Part shown: in pieces, positions 26,539-36,288 of the stretch
How positions within the stretch are numbered: the first letter of the stretch is position 1
How the letters are laid out: the number at the start of each line of letters is the position of its first letter
Assembly: GCF_002844195.1 (NCBI RefSeq)
Contig: NZ_PEND01000003.1
Span: forward strand, 186,001-250,000
Direction of reading: 5' to 3'
Source of the DNA: Halegenticoccus soli
GTDB lineage: Archaea; Halobacteriota; Halobacteria; Halobacteriales; Haloferacaceae
Length of the DNA: 64,000 bases
Position numbers and translations under genes: made by a program
Notes under the pieces: generated by a model
What the model was told of the DNA's origin: nothing
What the model saw: only the letters and a program-made list of their open reading frames with translations
Database searches by the model: none

Positions 26539-27072
26539 CTACCTAGATGCCTGTTCGGTCTCGACGCGAGCGCGTTGCTGGCGGGCGCGTTCGTAGCGCT
26601 CGCGCTCTTGCTGTGCGGTCGCCCAATCGCCGAGGTCACTGTATACGTCGTCGATCGTCCGTTCGTTGCTCGCCTCTGCGACGGCGACAGCATCGACAGC
26701 AGCTGGCGTCGCGGCGTCGTATACGTCCTCGTAATCGTCGATCCGCGTCGTCAGCTCGCGGACGCGCTCCGTAAGTTCCTCGACGGTGTGTTCGGTCGCG
26801 AGTCGGTTGACGCGTCGCCACTTGAAGTACGCGTCGTTGCGCTCATAGGTGGCCGGGTGGCCGTCATGACGCGTGACGATGCCGAGGTCGGCGAACCAGC
26901 CCAGGTATTTCCGGGCTGTCTTCGGATCGCACTCGGCTCGTTCGGCGATAGCGCTCGCCGTCGCAGACTTGCGGATCTGGAGGATCGTTCCGTAGATCCG
27001 TTGTTCGACGTCGTCACCACGGAACGCCTTCTCGAATGGTGGGGGGCCATCCGGAGACACAGGATCGGACAT
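26539..27072 (-). CDS. Winged-helix protein, DUF7342-like
   Basis: 177 residues. A winged helix (about 18-80: IYGTILQIRKSATASAIAE, CDPKTARKYLGWFADLG, then THDGHPATYERN-type wing) is followed by a long helix HTVEELTERVRELTTRIDDYED suggestive of a coiled coil, and a charged C-terminus rich in Arg and Gln. This is the pattern of haloarchaeal DUF7342 regulators. It leads the pair with the 147-residue gene and probably autoregulates. Confidence 0.75.
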   Translation of the reverse strand: MSDPVSPDGPPPFEKAFRGDDVEQRIYGTILQIRKSATASAIAERAECDPKTARKYLGWFADLGIVTRHDGHPATYERNDAYFKWRRVNRLATEHTVEELTERVRELTTRIDDYEDVYDAATPAAVDAVAVAEASNERTIDDVYSDLGDWATAQQERERYERARQQRARVETEQASR

Positions 27073-27484
27073 ACGCGACCTTACGTGACGAAGGATATAG
27101 TTCTTGCTTCGGGGAATAGTTTCCCCACTTCGATCAACACCCTCTCCCGTCGCCGGACGGCAGATGGCACCGCGGAACCATCCTAATTCTCAAACCTTGA
27201 GACATTAATGCGGTACACAAGGGGAGATTGCGGGCACTGATCAACTCCAGTGAGTAACCAGCGATCAGTCACCTTGAGCGGTACTTCGACACAGCGGGTC
27301 GAGCGTGCCGACGTGCGAGCGTACATTCGAGTAGTTACGTGGTTGAGACTCGTTCGCCGTCCTCACAGTACCCCTACCCGTCACTGGAGACGGTCGGCAG
27401 CGACCGCGCAAACGAGGGGGCGACAGCATCTAAAACACGCCCCGTTCGCGGTTACACTCCGCCCTCGTCGGCGGAGTATGGTCG
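27073..27484. other. Promoter region and left part of mobile-element debris
   Basis: The first 120 bases hold the promoter of the winged-helix gene. The remainder is GC-rich with broken TnpB-like frames that lead into the element end described next. Confidence 0.4.
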
Positions 27485-27811
27485 ATGGTACGACCCGTGT
27501 CCGCCCACGTTCCAACCGTGGGTGGTTGCTCGGTATTCGGACGCTTCGCGGTGAAGCGGTATCGGGTACGGCACAAGCGGATACCGCGTCCATCTCGGAC
27601 GCCGAATACGCCATACCCTCGTTTCGGGGGCCGACGTGTAGCGCACGAACCCGGTACTCTCCACGCGGGGAGAGGAAGTTGCCTTCGGGGTAGCGTTGGG
27701 CGGCTCGACGTGGTTCGGGAGAACGGAGCTCTCCCGTCATCACGAAACGGCGAAGCCGTTTCGAACGGCCCCAGGAAGGAATCCTCGCGCTTTAGCGCAG
27801 GGAGGATGTCA
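27485..27811 (+). mobile_element. 3' remnant of a TnpB-type element with two hairpins
   Basis: The right end has a perfect stem-loop CGAAACGGC-GAA-GCCGTTTCG (27743-27763), then a second imperfect hairpin around CCTCGCGCTTTAGCGCAGG (27783-27801), then AGGATGTCA (27803-27811). The frames before it contain TRYSPRGERKLPSG, a recurrent TnpB-tail type sequence. No intact transposase is left. The AGGATGTCA end provides the stop codon of the truncated Tat-signal gene on the opposite strand. Confidence 0.6.
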
Positions 27812-28190
27812 ATACTGAAGGGTTATCGATACAAAGTAGATGACAGATAGACCCGTCGGCTCGAAGAAGAACCCCAGCTGTCCGTTACCAGTCCGCGTGC
27901 GCATCCGGAGTTCGATATCGTAGTCGAGCTCAATAGGTGGTTTCTCGCCGCTGAGAGCGGTGTATCCGAAGCGTGGACGGATGACCGCTCCGCCGAACAG
28001 CTCCCTGGCAATGGTGTCGACGATAGCGGCGTCCGACTCTGAGTCCGAATTCGATTCATTCTGGCGCTGGGCACGAGCAAGGCCGCTTGTCGCCGAGAAC
28101 GTCGCTCCGGCACCGATGACACTCATAAACCGGCGTCGAGTCGACGTGAACGGGCCGCGTCCTGAGCCATCTGTGTGTTCTCGTGGTGCT
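27809..28190 (-). pseudogene. Broken Tat-signal secreted protein gene
   Basis: The frame contains a twin-arginine signal (TRRRFMSVIGAGATFS, then ARA), followed by a mature part with IVDTIARELFGG and IELDYDIELRMRTRTG. A start codon in frame is missing: the natural ATG (MAQDAARSRR, about 28171) is in another frame and needs a shift to reach the RRRF motif. At the other end the reading frame runs into the IS end and stops at 27809. It is therefore truncated at the C-terminus and frameshifted at the N-terminus. Function of the parent is unknown. Confidence 0.6.
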
Positions 28191-28194
28191 GTGC

Positions 28195-28824
28195 TTATGC
28201 GTTCGCGATCTCCGTCGTGGCGTCCTTCGCTTCGCTCGCTCTCCGGAGAGAGCGTCCGAAGACGATCCAGGCGAGGCCGTAGAACAGCAGTGGTCCGGCC
28301 CACGGATCAGCGCCCTGGCCCATCACGTAGGTGGTGAACCCGATGGCAAGCGGGAGACCGACGGGCAGTGCAGCGACGTAGAGCCAAGCGCCGAGTCGAG
28401 GGACCGTCGCGGCGTCAGTGCGCAAGATCGCCACGCCAAACATGAGCGCGCCGAGCATCGCGATGAGCCACCCCAGCAAGGTCGCGAGGAACGCGATCCC
28501 TGGACCGTAGGTAGCCACTGGGAGCCCGATGGTTGCACCGATCCACCCGACAGCCATGACCCAGAATCCGACCGTTGCGAGTCGGCCAAACCAGTGATGT
28601 TCACTCGCGTACAATGCCGGCAATCCGAGCGCCAGGAAAATTCCCCCGAGAATCCCGGGAGGTTCGACCAGCGCGAACTCCTGTGGGTTCAACACGGTGA
28701 ACAAGTATAGATTGACTACAGCCGTCAAAATCCCGCCCAGCGTGGCGCTCACTGCGCTCCAGCGCCACCACGTGTGTCGACTCGCGGTTTCAGGTTGTCG
28801 TTGCTGCCGTTCGTATTGAGACAT
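28195..28824 (-). CDS. Six-helix integral membrane protein, unknown function
   Basis: 209 residues with about six hydrophobic helices (starting near 22, 55, 82, 105, 140 and 170), a short basic N-terminus (SQYERQQRQPETASRH) and a charged C-terminal tail. No transporter or enzyme motif is visible. It lies just upstream of, and on the same strand as, the broken Tat gene. Confidence 0.75.
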   Translation of the reverse strand: MSQYERQQRQPETASRHTWWRWSAVSATLGGILTAVVNLYLFTVLNPQEFALVEPPGILGGIFLALGLPALYASEHHWFGRLATVGFWVMAVGWIGATIGLPVATYGPGIAFLATLLGWLIAMLGALMFGVAILRTDAATVPRLGAWLYVAALPVGLPLAIGFTTYVMGQGADPWAGPLLFYGLAWIVFGRSLRRASEAKDATTEIANA

Positions 28825-28946
28825 GGTAATTTCTCCAGAGCGTGAAACTGATCACACTCATCACCAGGGTGTGATGATTCACGAGGGATCTCTTGGCGCT
28901 GACATCTTATCATGTTACCTCGTGAGATTCGCTCACGATGTGAGCC

Positions 28947-29744
28947 TCACGACGGAAGCTCGTCAGGATCGAGTGGTTCGGCCTCGTGTCGGTAGGTATT
29001 GATCGTCGACTCAGCCCACGCGTAGATCGCCTCGTCCTCGGTTTCGATCAGTGCCGACGGCGCTCCGTACTCGTCGACCAGTGCGAAGCCGACCGTGTCG
29101 TCGATGACTGCGATGTTGTATGGAACCACACCGTCATACCGAAACACCGCTCCTCGCTCACAGCGCGCAAGGTCGCGCAACCATCGTCCGGATTCGAGTT
29201 CCGAGTCAGCTAACAGTTCAGCAAGGGTACTAGCAGCGAAGATAATTTCGAGCGATTGTGTCCCGTGAACCGTCGTTCGCCAGGCTGCTTCGATCACCTG
29301 AGGTGCAGATCCGAACGCGAGGATACGCACACAATCCCCGTTCTCAACGAGGGCGGCGGCTCGTTCGACGGGCGCGGTCGTGTCGCTCTGTTTCAGGAAT
29401 GTGATCGTGGCGTCGGCGAAGTGTTCGAGTGAGAAGTCGAATTCCTCGACTGGGAGCCACTCGATCACTGGACGCAGCTTGTCGACGGTTTCTGCCGTTT
29501 CGACCAACGAAAGGAACTCCCCTGCGAGCAACTCGCCGAGTGGCGAGGCGCGGTAATCTACTCCGTGACTGGTCACCAGCCCTCTCGCTTCGAGTTCGGT
29601 GACGATCCGCCCGACCGTGGCCCGCGGCACGCCGGTCGCCTCCTGCAGGTCTGCACGAGTGTGCGGGCCCTCGATTAGCGTTTCGAGCACCCTCACGCGC
29701 CTCGGCGAGCGAGCGAGGAAGGCAACGTCGTCGAGCGCGGTCAT
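28947..29744 (-). CDS. Winged-helix regulator with FilR1-type effector domain
   Basis: 265 residues from the ATG at 29744. The winged helix covers about 1-70 (FLARSPRRVRVLETLIEGP, then TRADLQEATGVPRATVGRIV, ending GVDYRASPLG). The C-terminal part (about 100-255) has the FilR1-like arrangement with LVENGDCVRILAFG, LEIIFAASTLAELL and YNIAVIDDTVGFALVDEYG. Such regulators are frequent in haloarchaea. It is divergent from the alpha/beta hydrolase, which it may control. Confidence 0.85.
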   Translation of the reverse strand: MTALDDVAFLARSPRRVRVLETLIEGPHTRADLQEATGVPRATVGRIVTELEARGLVTSHGVDYRASPLGELLAGEFLSLVETAETVDKLRPVIEWLPVEEFDFSLEHFADATITFLKQSDTTAPVERAAALVENGDCVRILAFGSAPQVIEAAWRTTVHGTQSLEIIFAASTLAELLADSELESGRWLRDLARCERGAVFRYDGVVPYNIAVIDDTVGFALVDEYGAPSALIETEDEAIYAWAESTINTYRHEAEPLDPDELPS

Positions 29745-29897
29745 ACGGTTCGATACTGCGACCACGTGAATATGTCTTGGCGCTCCTCTGCACGATCGAG
29801 CTTGACGGAAAACCACTTCCTCTCCGGGTACAATTGCCTTCTAGACAGTCCAGTACAAGGGGTATATTTTCCACAGTAGAGCGAAAGAAGGAGTCGT

Positions 29898-30722
29898 ATG
29901 CCGACTCTTCACACAAACGGTATCGAGACGTACTACGAGCACCGTGGCGATGGTCCACCACTTGTGTTCATTCACGGGGCGATCGTTGACCACAGCCAGT
30001 GGACGCCACAACTGGAGACGCTCAGCGACGAATACACGACGATCGCCTACGACGTTCGAGGACACGGCCGGACTGGAGGCTCGACGACTGATCCGTATTC
30101 TATCGAGCTGTTCGTCGAGGACCTCCATGCGCTCACCACGGCGTTGGACCTCGACCGTCCCGTGCTCTGCGGCCTCTCACTGGGCGGCTGTATCGCACAG
30201 GTGTATGCGGCTAGATACCCAGGGCGACTCGCCGGGCTCGTACTCGCTGATACATTCACGCCAGAGCTACTCGATTGGCGCGAACGACTCCAATTTCTGA
30301 TGTTGAAAGCTACTATTCCGCTGGTCCGCCTCGTCGGCTATGAACGAGTCGAGAAGGTCATGGTCTGGCTCCAAGAGCGAATCCAAGGCGAGGGAGTCAG
30401 CGGCGACTACGAGAAAATCGAACAGCTTCGAGCAGAGGGGCCGAAGATGGCTACCGACGAGTTCGCCAAGGTAATCCGGGCGCTTACCAGCTTCCACGAG
30501 ACCGAGATCGACTTCTCGGAGATTATCGTCCCTACACTCGTCCTCTATGGAGAACACGATGTAGGGTTCATCCGCCGTCACGCCGTGGAGTTAGGAAGTA
30601 AACTTCCGAACGCCACTCTTCGAGCGGTGCCTGACGGTGGCCACGCGTCAAATCTCGATAACCCCGCGTTTTTCACGACTGCGGTTCGAGAATTTCTCGC
30701 GGAAGTCTCGTTTCGAGCGTGA
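29898..30722 (+). CDS. Alpha/beta-hydrolase
   Basis: 274 residues. The oxyanion HGxxxD-like start is PLVFIHGAIVDHSQW (about residues 24-38). The nucleophile elbow is GLSLGG (Ser near 94), the acid lies in LYGEHDVG (about 218), and the catalytic His in PDGGHAS (about 246). It resembles small esterase/lactonase enzymes such as 3-oxoadipate enol-lactonase. Substrate unknown. A decayed second copy follows on the same strand, and a regulator is divergent upstream. Confidence 0.88.
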   Translation: MPTLHTNGIETYYEHRGDGPPLVFIHGAIVDHSQWTPQLETLSDEYTTIAYDVRGHGRTGGSTTDPYSIELFVEDLHALTTALDLDRPVLCGLSLGGCIAQVYAARYPGRLAGLVLADTFTPELLDWRERLQFLMLKATIPLVRLVGYERVEKVMVWLQERIQGEGVSGDYEKIEQLRAEGPKMATDEFAKVIRALTSFHETEIDFSEIIVPTLVLYGEHDVGFIRRHAVELGSKLPNATLRAVPDGGHASNLDNPAFFTTAVREFLAEVSFRA

Positions 30723-30964
30723 TACTCTCCTTTCAGAACGCACCGGAGGTAGCTTGGAACCCATATGGCGCCGAAAACGACTCCTAGCGCTTCGCTGTAC
30801 GCCGAAAACAACCGGCGTTCTTACTGTCCGACTCCGTCCGTTAAGCGCCGACTCGCTGAGCGGCCCTGTTGGGATCTTCAGTCGATGATAAGTTTCAACG
30901 ACTGTGCCGAATACAGAGCACAGATCCATCCGGCTGTTCGAACCCCTATTCGAGGGAGTTGGCA

Positions 30965-31588
30965 CTGAAACGACTAGTATGGTCTCTCTCGATGGGTGGG
31001 ACGATTGCCCAAGTCTACGCGAGTCGATATCCCAATCGTCTCAGCGGCCTCGTGCTCGCCGATACCTTCACACCGGCGTTCGTCAACCGGCGGGACCGCA
31101 TCGAGTGGACCATGTTAGTGAACACCTTGATTTTGTTCCTTCGCCTCGTCGGGTACAACCGAGCCAAGGGCCTCATGCTGTGGTCTGGACGGAAACTGGA
31201 GGGGGATAATACCACGAGCCTCCGTGTTGAGGTGTTTCCAGATATGGATACAGCGGCCGCCGTTAACGCATTGCAGGCAGTTACGTCCTTTCACAAAGTC
31301 GACATCGATTTCGCCTCGATTACCGTCCCGACGCTAATCCTCTATGGCGAACACGAATCACCGGTGATCAGCCGTCATGCTCCGCCATTAGCTGCCGAGA
31401 TCCCCAATGCGACGGTGCAGGAAGTCCCGAATGCCGGCCACGCCTCTCCATGGGATAACCCCGGGTTTTTCAACGGGGCTCTCGAGGATTTCCTCGCCCA
31501 GATCGCTCGATCTCCGGGAGAAGAGAACGAACCGCCGGTTGGCCCGTCGGGAAGTGCCAGCCAGGTCGAATGGAATCGATCGAGCTGA
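30965..31588 (+). pseudogene. N-terminally truncated alpha/beta-hydrolase copy
   Basis: The sequence matches the preceding hydrolase from the nucleophile elbow on (LSMGGTIAQVYASRYP versus LSLGGCIAQVYAARYP; later LILYGEHES and NAGHASPWDNP). About the first 85 residues, including the HG oxyanion region, are missing. The interval 30723-30964 has no clear trace of them. Ser, Asp/Glu and His remain, but a folded enzyme is unlikely. It ends in an atypical Pro/Gly-rich tail. Confidence 0.7.
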
Positions 31589-33550
31589 GGCGACGGTCTT
31601 GGGGTGCCACCGGGACACGACGGCATCGGACTCGGTGAGCTGGTTGTTGTGAACGGCTTCCTGGCGGGCCTGTCGCTGACAGTACCCACAATCACACGGT
31701 TCGTGCTGTGGGATTCGAATGAGCCTGCGGTTCCAGTCCAGCCACGAGTATGAAAGTGTGCGGTCTCTCCGACGCGGAGGCCAAGCCGACCGCCGAGCAA
31801 TCAGATGAACTGCGCCTCAGAGCCACGCGGGGCCGGCAGGCTCCCACATCCAGCAGCAGCTCGAACTCGCAATCGTGCCCTCCAAGGCTGTCATAAATGG
31901 GAAGATCAGTACCTCCGAGAGACTGCTCTAGCTTAACCCCACGATCGCATTCACAGGCCAATGGTTGGTTACCGTAAAAAGCAGATCAATATTTTCTCGC
32001 CTAGGTAATTCGTGCCTCATCAGTTCAAAAAGTCACTCAGCAATATCTGGCGTGAGAAGAATCTACTTAGAAAAAATTGGAGAACGACTGTCCCTAAAAA
32101 TGTTACTAACTCTGTAGCCCTTACACAGAGAGATCTATGCGTTGTATCTCTCCATCTACGTCTACTTTCCGTCATTAGCTATGAATTGAGAGCAATTTAG
32201 ACGAATATCTACAGTAATGGTTTGTTTTCTGGAAATACGACGGTATAACGCACCATATGGCTGTAATCGCGAGATATTTCTTAATGTCACCCACTTATGA
32301 TTGGCTATGGAGTGTCTAATTATATACGTAGTAAGGTGTACGTCGAGAACAACCATTATGGTTGCGTGATAACACTGCTGGCGTCATGCGGATCAAGTGT
32401 CAAAATGAGGGAACGATAATGAGCGTGTTTCTAACAATCTAGTACTCCAATGCCTTACTAAAGGCCCGTTACAGTCCCGAATATGTAAGGGAAAGGCGAG
32501 ACGCTGGAAAGCACGTTACTACATAGTTCTAAGCTAGCGGTCGTACTAGACAGACAGTGCAACGGTCAAACCCCATTTCGACACACGTTATTGCCGAATT
32601 CAATTTGGGAGTACTATTGACGACACGGATTGCCTGGATAGGTCGCGGTTTCACGGTATCTGTATGAGAAGCGCTGTGGCATTCAAAACTAGCCGACTGT
32701 CTTGCGCAGAAATATAAACTATCTGATGGACTCAAGGCAGGTTAGAGTCGTCTCCGCTGATGAACGCGTTAGGCCGATCCGCCAGCAGATTTCGTTATCA
32801 TTGATGATTGTCTCTCCATCACGCCAAGCGACGTCCACAGAGCTTCGTCGACGGTCGTGAATACCATATCGCCCACTCGGTCCACAGATGCTGAGTCGTA
32901 ATTTCACTTGATGATCGTCTCTTAGCCGTTCGATCAATTGCACAAAGACACGTAAAGAGATCTGTTACTTGAGGGCTTCACGCACCATTCGCTGTGACGG
33001 AACAGCAGTCTACGATCTTCTAGTTGCTTCTTATCAACTCACTACAGCTCAGACCGGGGGACCGTGACTAGGTGTCGCACTTGCCTTACAAGCATAAGAT
33101 TGTAATGAACCGGCCGCCAAGATAACTTCATTTCCCGGCCCCTAATCACGTTCTCTGACAGCGAACATCAGCGTTTTCTATTAAGAACCAAACTCGAATT
33201 AGTGGAGAAATATCTTACTTCGTGCCGTAATATGAGGTCATCAGGAAAATAGACGAACTTCATGATCATTCCATTAAATTGGATGGTGCGCTGTTCGCTG
33301 TTGTCGAATTAAAAATCGAACCAGTCAACTTGGAGTGATCGGACTCGCCGACCGACTCGGGGTGGTCAAGAACTTACCACACATACACCTCGTCAGTCTC
33401 GAACAAATCGGTACGGTGTCTGGGAAACGAGCAGTATCGGCTTAGACACCGATTCTTCACTTGCAGACGAGTTGAACGAGTCGCTTGAAGCTAGAGCTGT
33501 TCCTCGAACTTCGACTCGTCTACAACTAGCCCGTAGCTCGACTTTTTCAC
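31589..33550. other. 2-kb gene-poor interval
   Basis: From 31600 to 31990 it is GC-rich with fragments of unknown origin. From about 32000 to 33400 it is clearly more AT-rich than anything else in the window except 11.5-12.2 kb. Short frames on both strands (for example 32719-32943, minus) have no recognisable similarity. The motif TGACAGCGAACATCAGCG (33157-33174) partly matches the palindrome at 61062-61080. Confidence 0.4.
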
Positions 33551-34414
33551 TCAGCAGAGTAGGCCGGGGCGAACTGTGAGAAACAGCACGCCGCCGAACG
33601 CATAGGTGGTTTTGATGAACAACGAAACAGCACGGCCGGCCGCGTACCCGCGATTGAGACAGACCATCATGGCACCGAGAGGGAGGGAAGCCGCTGTGGC
33701 GGCACAGTGAGGAAAAACTCCGAGGGCACTTGAGAGGACCAACAGACAGACTGCTGCAGCGACGAGAGTCCAAGTGACAAGTTTAGCACGGTCTCGTCCG
33801 AGTACGACCGGGAGTGTCCGCTTCGCAATGAGGTGATCGTGGGGGTAATCAAGGAGATCGAGCAACACTCCGATCGCCGCGAGCTGTAAGAAAAATATGA
33901 GTGACACCGCGATAACGGACGAGGCCATCGAGTTCGTCTGCGCTGCATACCCACCCATCGTCGTAAAGGCGATACCGAGTGGATAATCAATGGTCGTGGT
34001 GACCGGAGTCGTATCAAGATAGGGGGCATGGAGGAGAGCAAGCACGACGACTGGGATGGTGAGAACGGCTGCGACGATTCCAGATGTTATCCAAAGAAAC
34101 CCGACGCAACCCATGAATGTGGCGGCTGAGACGGTAATTGCAACGTGGATCTCGGCTGGAGTGAGAGGGTTGCTAGTGTCCTCGCCTCGAGTGTAGAAAT
34201 CGATGTACCCGTCCTTGAGATGGGCAACGTATACGGCAAGACAGATCGCAAGACTGTGTCCGACCCCTGTCGCAATCGAAAGGTCGTCTGCGAGGAGCGC
34301 ACCGAACCACGACATTGCTACCGCTGGGAGAAGAAAAACGGGTTGGACGTGGATCCAGAGCCCTCGAATCCGTCTGTCGAAGTGAGATCGAAATCGGTGC
34401 AAACGATCGTACAC
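33551..34414 (-). CDS. UbiA-family prenyltransferase-like membrane protein
   Basis: 287 residues with about eight to nine membrane helices. The second UbiA Asp-rich motif is clear (DLLDYPHDHLIAKRTLPVVLG, about 187-207). The first is divergent: KDGYIDF (about 67-73) instead of NDxxD. UbiA enzymes transfer prenyl chains to aromatic or other acceptors in the membrane. It lies divergent from the aromatic-acid CoA ligase. A link to 4-hydroxybenzoate prenylation is tempting but unsupported, since haloarchaea use menaquinone-type quinones and many UbiA proteins make lipids. Confidence 0.7.
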   Translation of the reverse strand: MYDRLHRFRSHFDRRIRGLWIHVQPVFLLPAVAMSWFGALLADDLSIATGVGHSLAICLAVYVAHLKDGYIDFYTRGEDTSNPLTPAEIHVAITVSAATFMGCVGFLWITSGIVAAVLTIPVVVLALLHAPYLDTTPVTTTIDYPLGIAFTTMGGYAAQTNSMASSVIAVSLIFFLQLAAIGVLLDLLDYPHDHLIAKRTLPVVLGRDRAKLVTWTLVAAAVCLLVLSSALGVFPHCAATAASLPLGAMMVCLNRGYAAGRAVSLFIKTTYAFGGVLFLTVRPGLLC

Positions 34415-34689
34415 GCCCGATCATCTTGTGGCAGGCGTCATATATCGGTCGGGTTCCAGTGTAGGGAGGGAGAGATCCACGTCCACAGCCACACTCCCAA
34501 AAGCCCGATTGTGGTGACCATAAGTAGGAGCCGGCATCCAGGCTATTTTGGTACATAACCAGAGGGTGAGGAAGAGACTCGCAACGCACGGTGGAGAACT
34601 GAGGTAGAGTAAATTGATCGACCGCTGAAAGGCGCACCATAATCATTAATGTATTCGGTAACAGGAAACACATTTAGGCGACCCAACTG

Positions 34690-36237
34690 ATGAAGTACAC
34701 TGATGCGTTTGAACGAACTGTCCGGTGTCATCCCTCGAAAGCGGCATTCATCACCGACGATGACCGGGCACTGACGTACGAAGAGCTGGGCGAACGGACG
34801 ACTCGACTCGCGAACGCACTGAACGAACGCGCGGCTGATCGACGAATCGCGACGCTCGCGGTAACCGGCCCAACGGCGATTGAAGCGATGCTCGCGAGTC
34901 AGAAGCGAGGAGTGGGGAACGTACAGCTGCCGTTCCGCGATAGTCCTGGAGCCATCACATCGATGCTCCGCCCGACGGAGGCGAAGGTGCTACTCTTCGA
35001 CGACGCGAACGTTGAGAAGGCAGTCGAGGTGCTCGACCGAACGGAGATCAACACTGGCATACACGCAGGAGAGAAGGCGATCAACCGAGACGATGTTGAA
35101 GCATACGAAGAGATCGTTGCGGGGTCATCTGCCAATCCAGTAGAGCCGACCCCAGACTACGAACACGGCGTGTTTTATACGAGCGGAACAACGAGCACGC
35201 CGAAAGCGGTGTTGTTCGACCAAGAACAGATGTGGTACGGGAGTACTCAGGTGATTATGGAGATGGGTCTCGACGAGGGAGACACGGCACTCGTCACGAC
35301 ACCGTGGTACCACATGGTGACGACTGATGCCTGGATTCTTCCACACTTACAAGCTGGTGCGACGCTCATCCTCCAGCCTGATTTTAATCCAGAAGAATCA
35401 CTTCGACTTGTGAAGAACTACGACGTGACAGGGCTGCTTGCCGTCCCGACGCAGTTACACAGATTGGCTGAGACGCAAGCAGTAGAGGAATACGATGTCA
35501 CGACTCTCTCGTACATTCGAACTGGTGGATCGATCGTAACTGATCGGCTCGTGCAAAAAGCGTCCAGGCACTTAACCGACGGCATCTACAACACCTATGG
35601 GTTGACCGAGGGTGGCCCAAATTTGACGTTCGCGCATCCATCCTCACAGGAGGACCATACGGGAACGATTGGAAAGGAATCGTTCACGTGGGAAATTCGA
35701 GTCGTCGAAATTGCCGACTCTGAGGAAGCATTCGATCCAACGGCGGTCGTCAGTCCAGGCGAGGCTGGAGAACTAATCGCCCGCGGACCAGGTATGAGTG
35801 ACGGATACGTAGATAATCTTGGGGCGACCAAGCGAACGTACGTCGACGGCTGGCTTCGGACGGGCGATTGTGCCGAAGTCGATGAAGACGGCTACTTGTA
35901 CATTGTCGGACGAACTGATAATATGATCGTCAGCGGCGGTGAGAACATCTATCCGGAGGAGATCGAAGATGTTCTCGAGACCTACGAGGGAGTAAAGGAG
36001 GCTGCTGTAGTTGGACTCGAGGACGAACAGTGGGGACATCGAGTCGCGTGCGTTCTCTATACTAATGGATCGACCAACTTCGACATCGACGAACTCGATC
36101 GATTCTGCAAAGACCATGACCAACTGGCCGATTTCAAACGTCCGCGACGGTATGAATTGACAACCGAACCGCTTCCACGAACTGATACTGGAACTCTCGA
36201 ACGTGAGACGATCGTCGTCAAATTCTTCGACGAGTGA
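34690..36237 (+). CDS. Acyl-CoA ligase (probable aromatic acid:CoA ligase)
   Basis: A 515-residue class I adenylate-forming enzyme. Landmarks are the P-loop YTSGTTSTPKAV (about residues 163-174), YNTYGLTEGGP (about 300-310), GWLRTGDCAEVDEDGY (hinge Asp) and GGENIYPEEIEDVL near 417-430. The usual A10 lysine, in PRTxxGK, is replaced by Thr (LPRTDTGTLER, codon 36193-36195, residue 502). That lysine normally serves the adenylation half-reaction, so activity or mechanism may be altered. With the flavoprotein hydroxylase and thioesterase nearby it resembles the phgA-type 4-hydroxybenzoyl-CoA ligase step. Substrate assignment is inferred from context. Confidence 0.85.
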   Translation: MKYTDAFERTVRCHPSKAAFITDDDRALTYEELGERTTRLANALNERAADRRIATLAVTGPTAIEAMLASQKRGVGNVQLPFRDSPGAITSMLRPTEAKVLLFDDANVEKAVEVLDRTEINTGIHAGEKAINRDDVEAYEEIVAGSSANPVEPTPDYEHGVFYTSGTTSTPKAVLFDQEQMWYGSTQVIMEMGLDEGDTALVTTPWYHMVTTDAWILPHLQAGATLILQPDFNPEESLRLVKNYDVTGLLAVPTQLHRLAETQAVEEYDVTTLSYIRTGGSIVTDRLVQKASRHLTDGIYNTYGLTEGGPNLTFAHPSSQEDHTGTIGKESFTWEIRVVEIADSEEAFDPTAVVSPGEAGELIARGPGMSDGYVDNLGATKRTYVDGWLRTGDCAEVDEDGYLYIVGRTDNMIVSGGENIYPEEIEDVLETYEGVKEAAVVGLEDEQWGHRVACVLYTNGSTNFDIDELDRFCKDHDQLADFKRPRRYELTTEPLPRTDTGTLERETIVVKFFDE

Positions 36238-36264
36238 ATCCGGAGGAGTCGATGAGGTGACGGA

Positions 36265-36288
36265 GCGGGGTTCGATTCGAACCTCCGC
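36265..36288 (+). terminator. Strong stem-loop after the CoA ligase
   Basis: GCGG-GGTTCGA-T-TCGAACC-(T)-CCGC forms an 11-bp stem with one bulge, starting 28 bases after the stop codon. No T-run follows, so termination is only one possibility. Confidence 0.4.

Noticed and set aside
31692-31961. 89-codon minus-strand frame
   Set aside because: It lies in a GC-rich fragment, has no recognisable similarity and lacks a promoter or partner; decayed DNA is more likely.
32719-32943. 74-codon minus-strand frame
   Set aside because: It is in an AT-rich gene-poor region, with non-haloarchaeal composition and no known motif.
36265-36288. GGTTCGATTC looks like a tRNA T-arm
   Set aside because: The sequence is a simple inverted repeat; no acceptor stem, D-arm or anticodon arm surrounds it.
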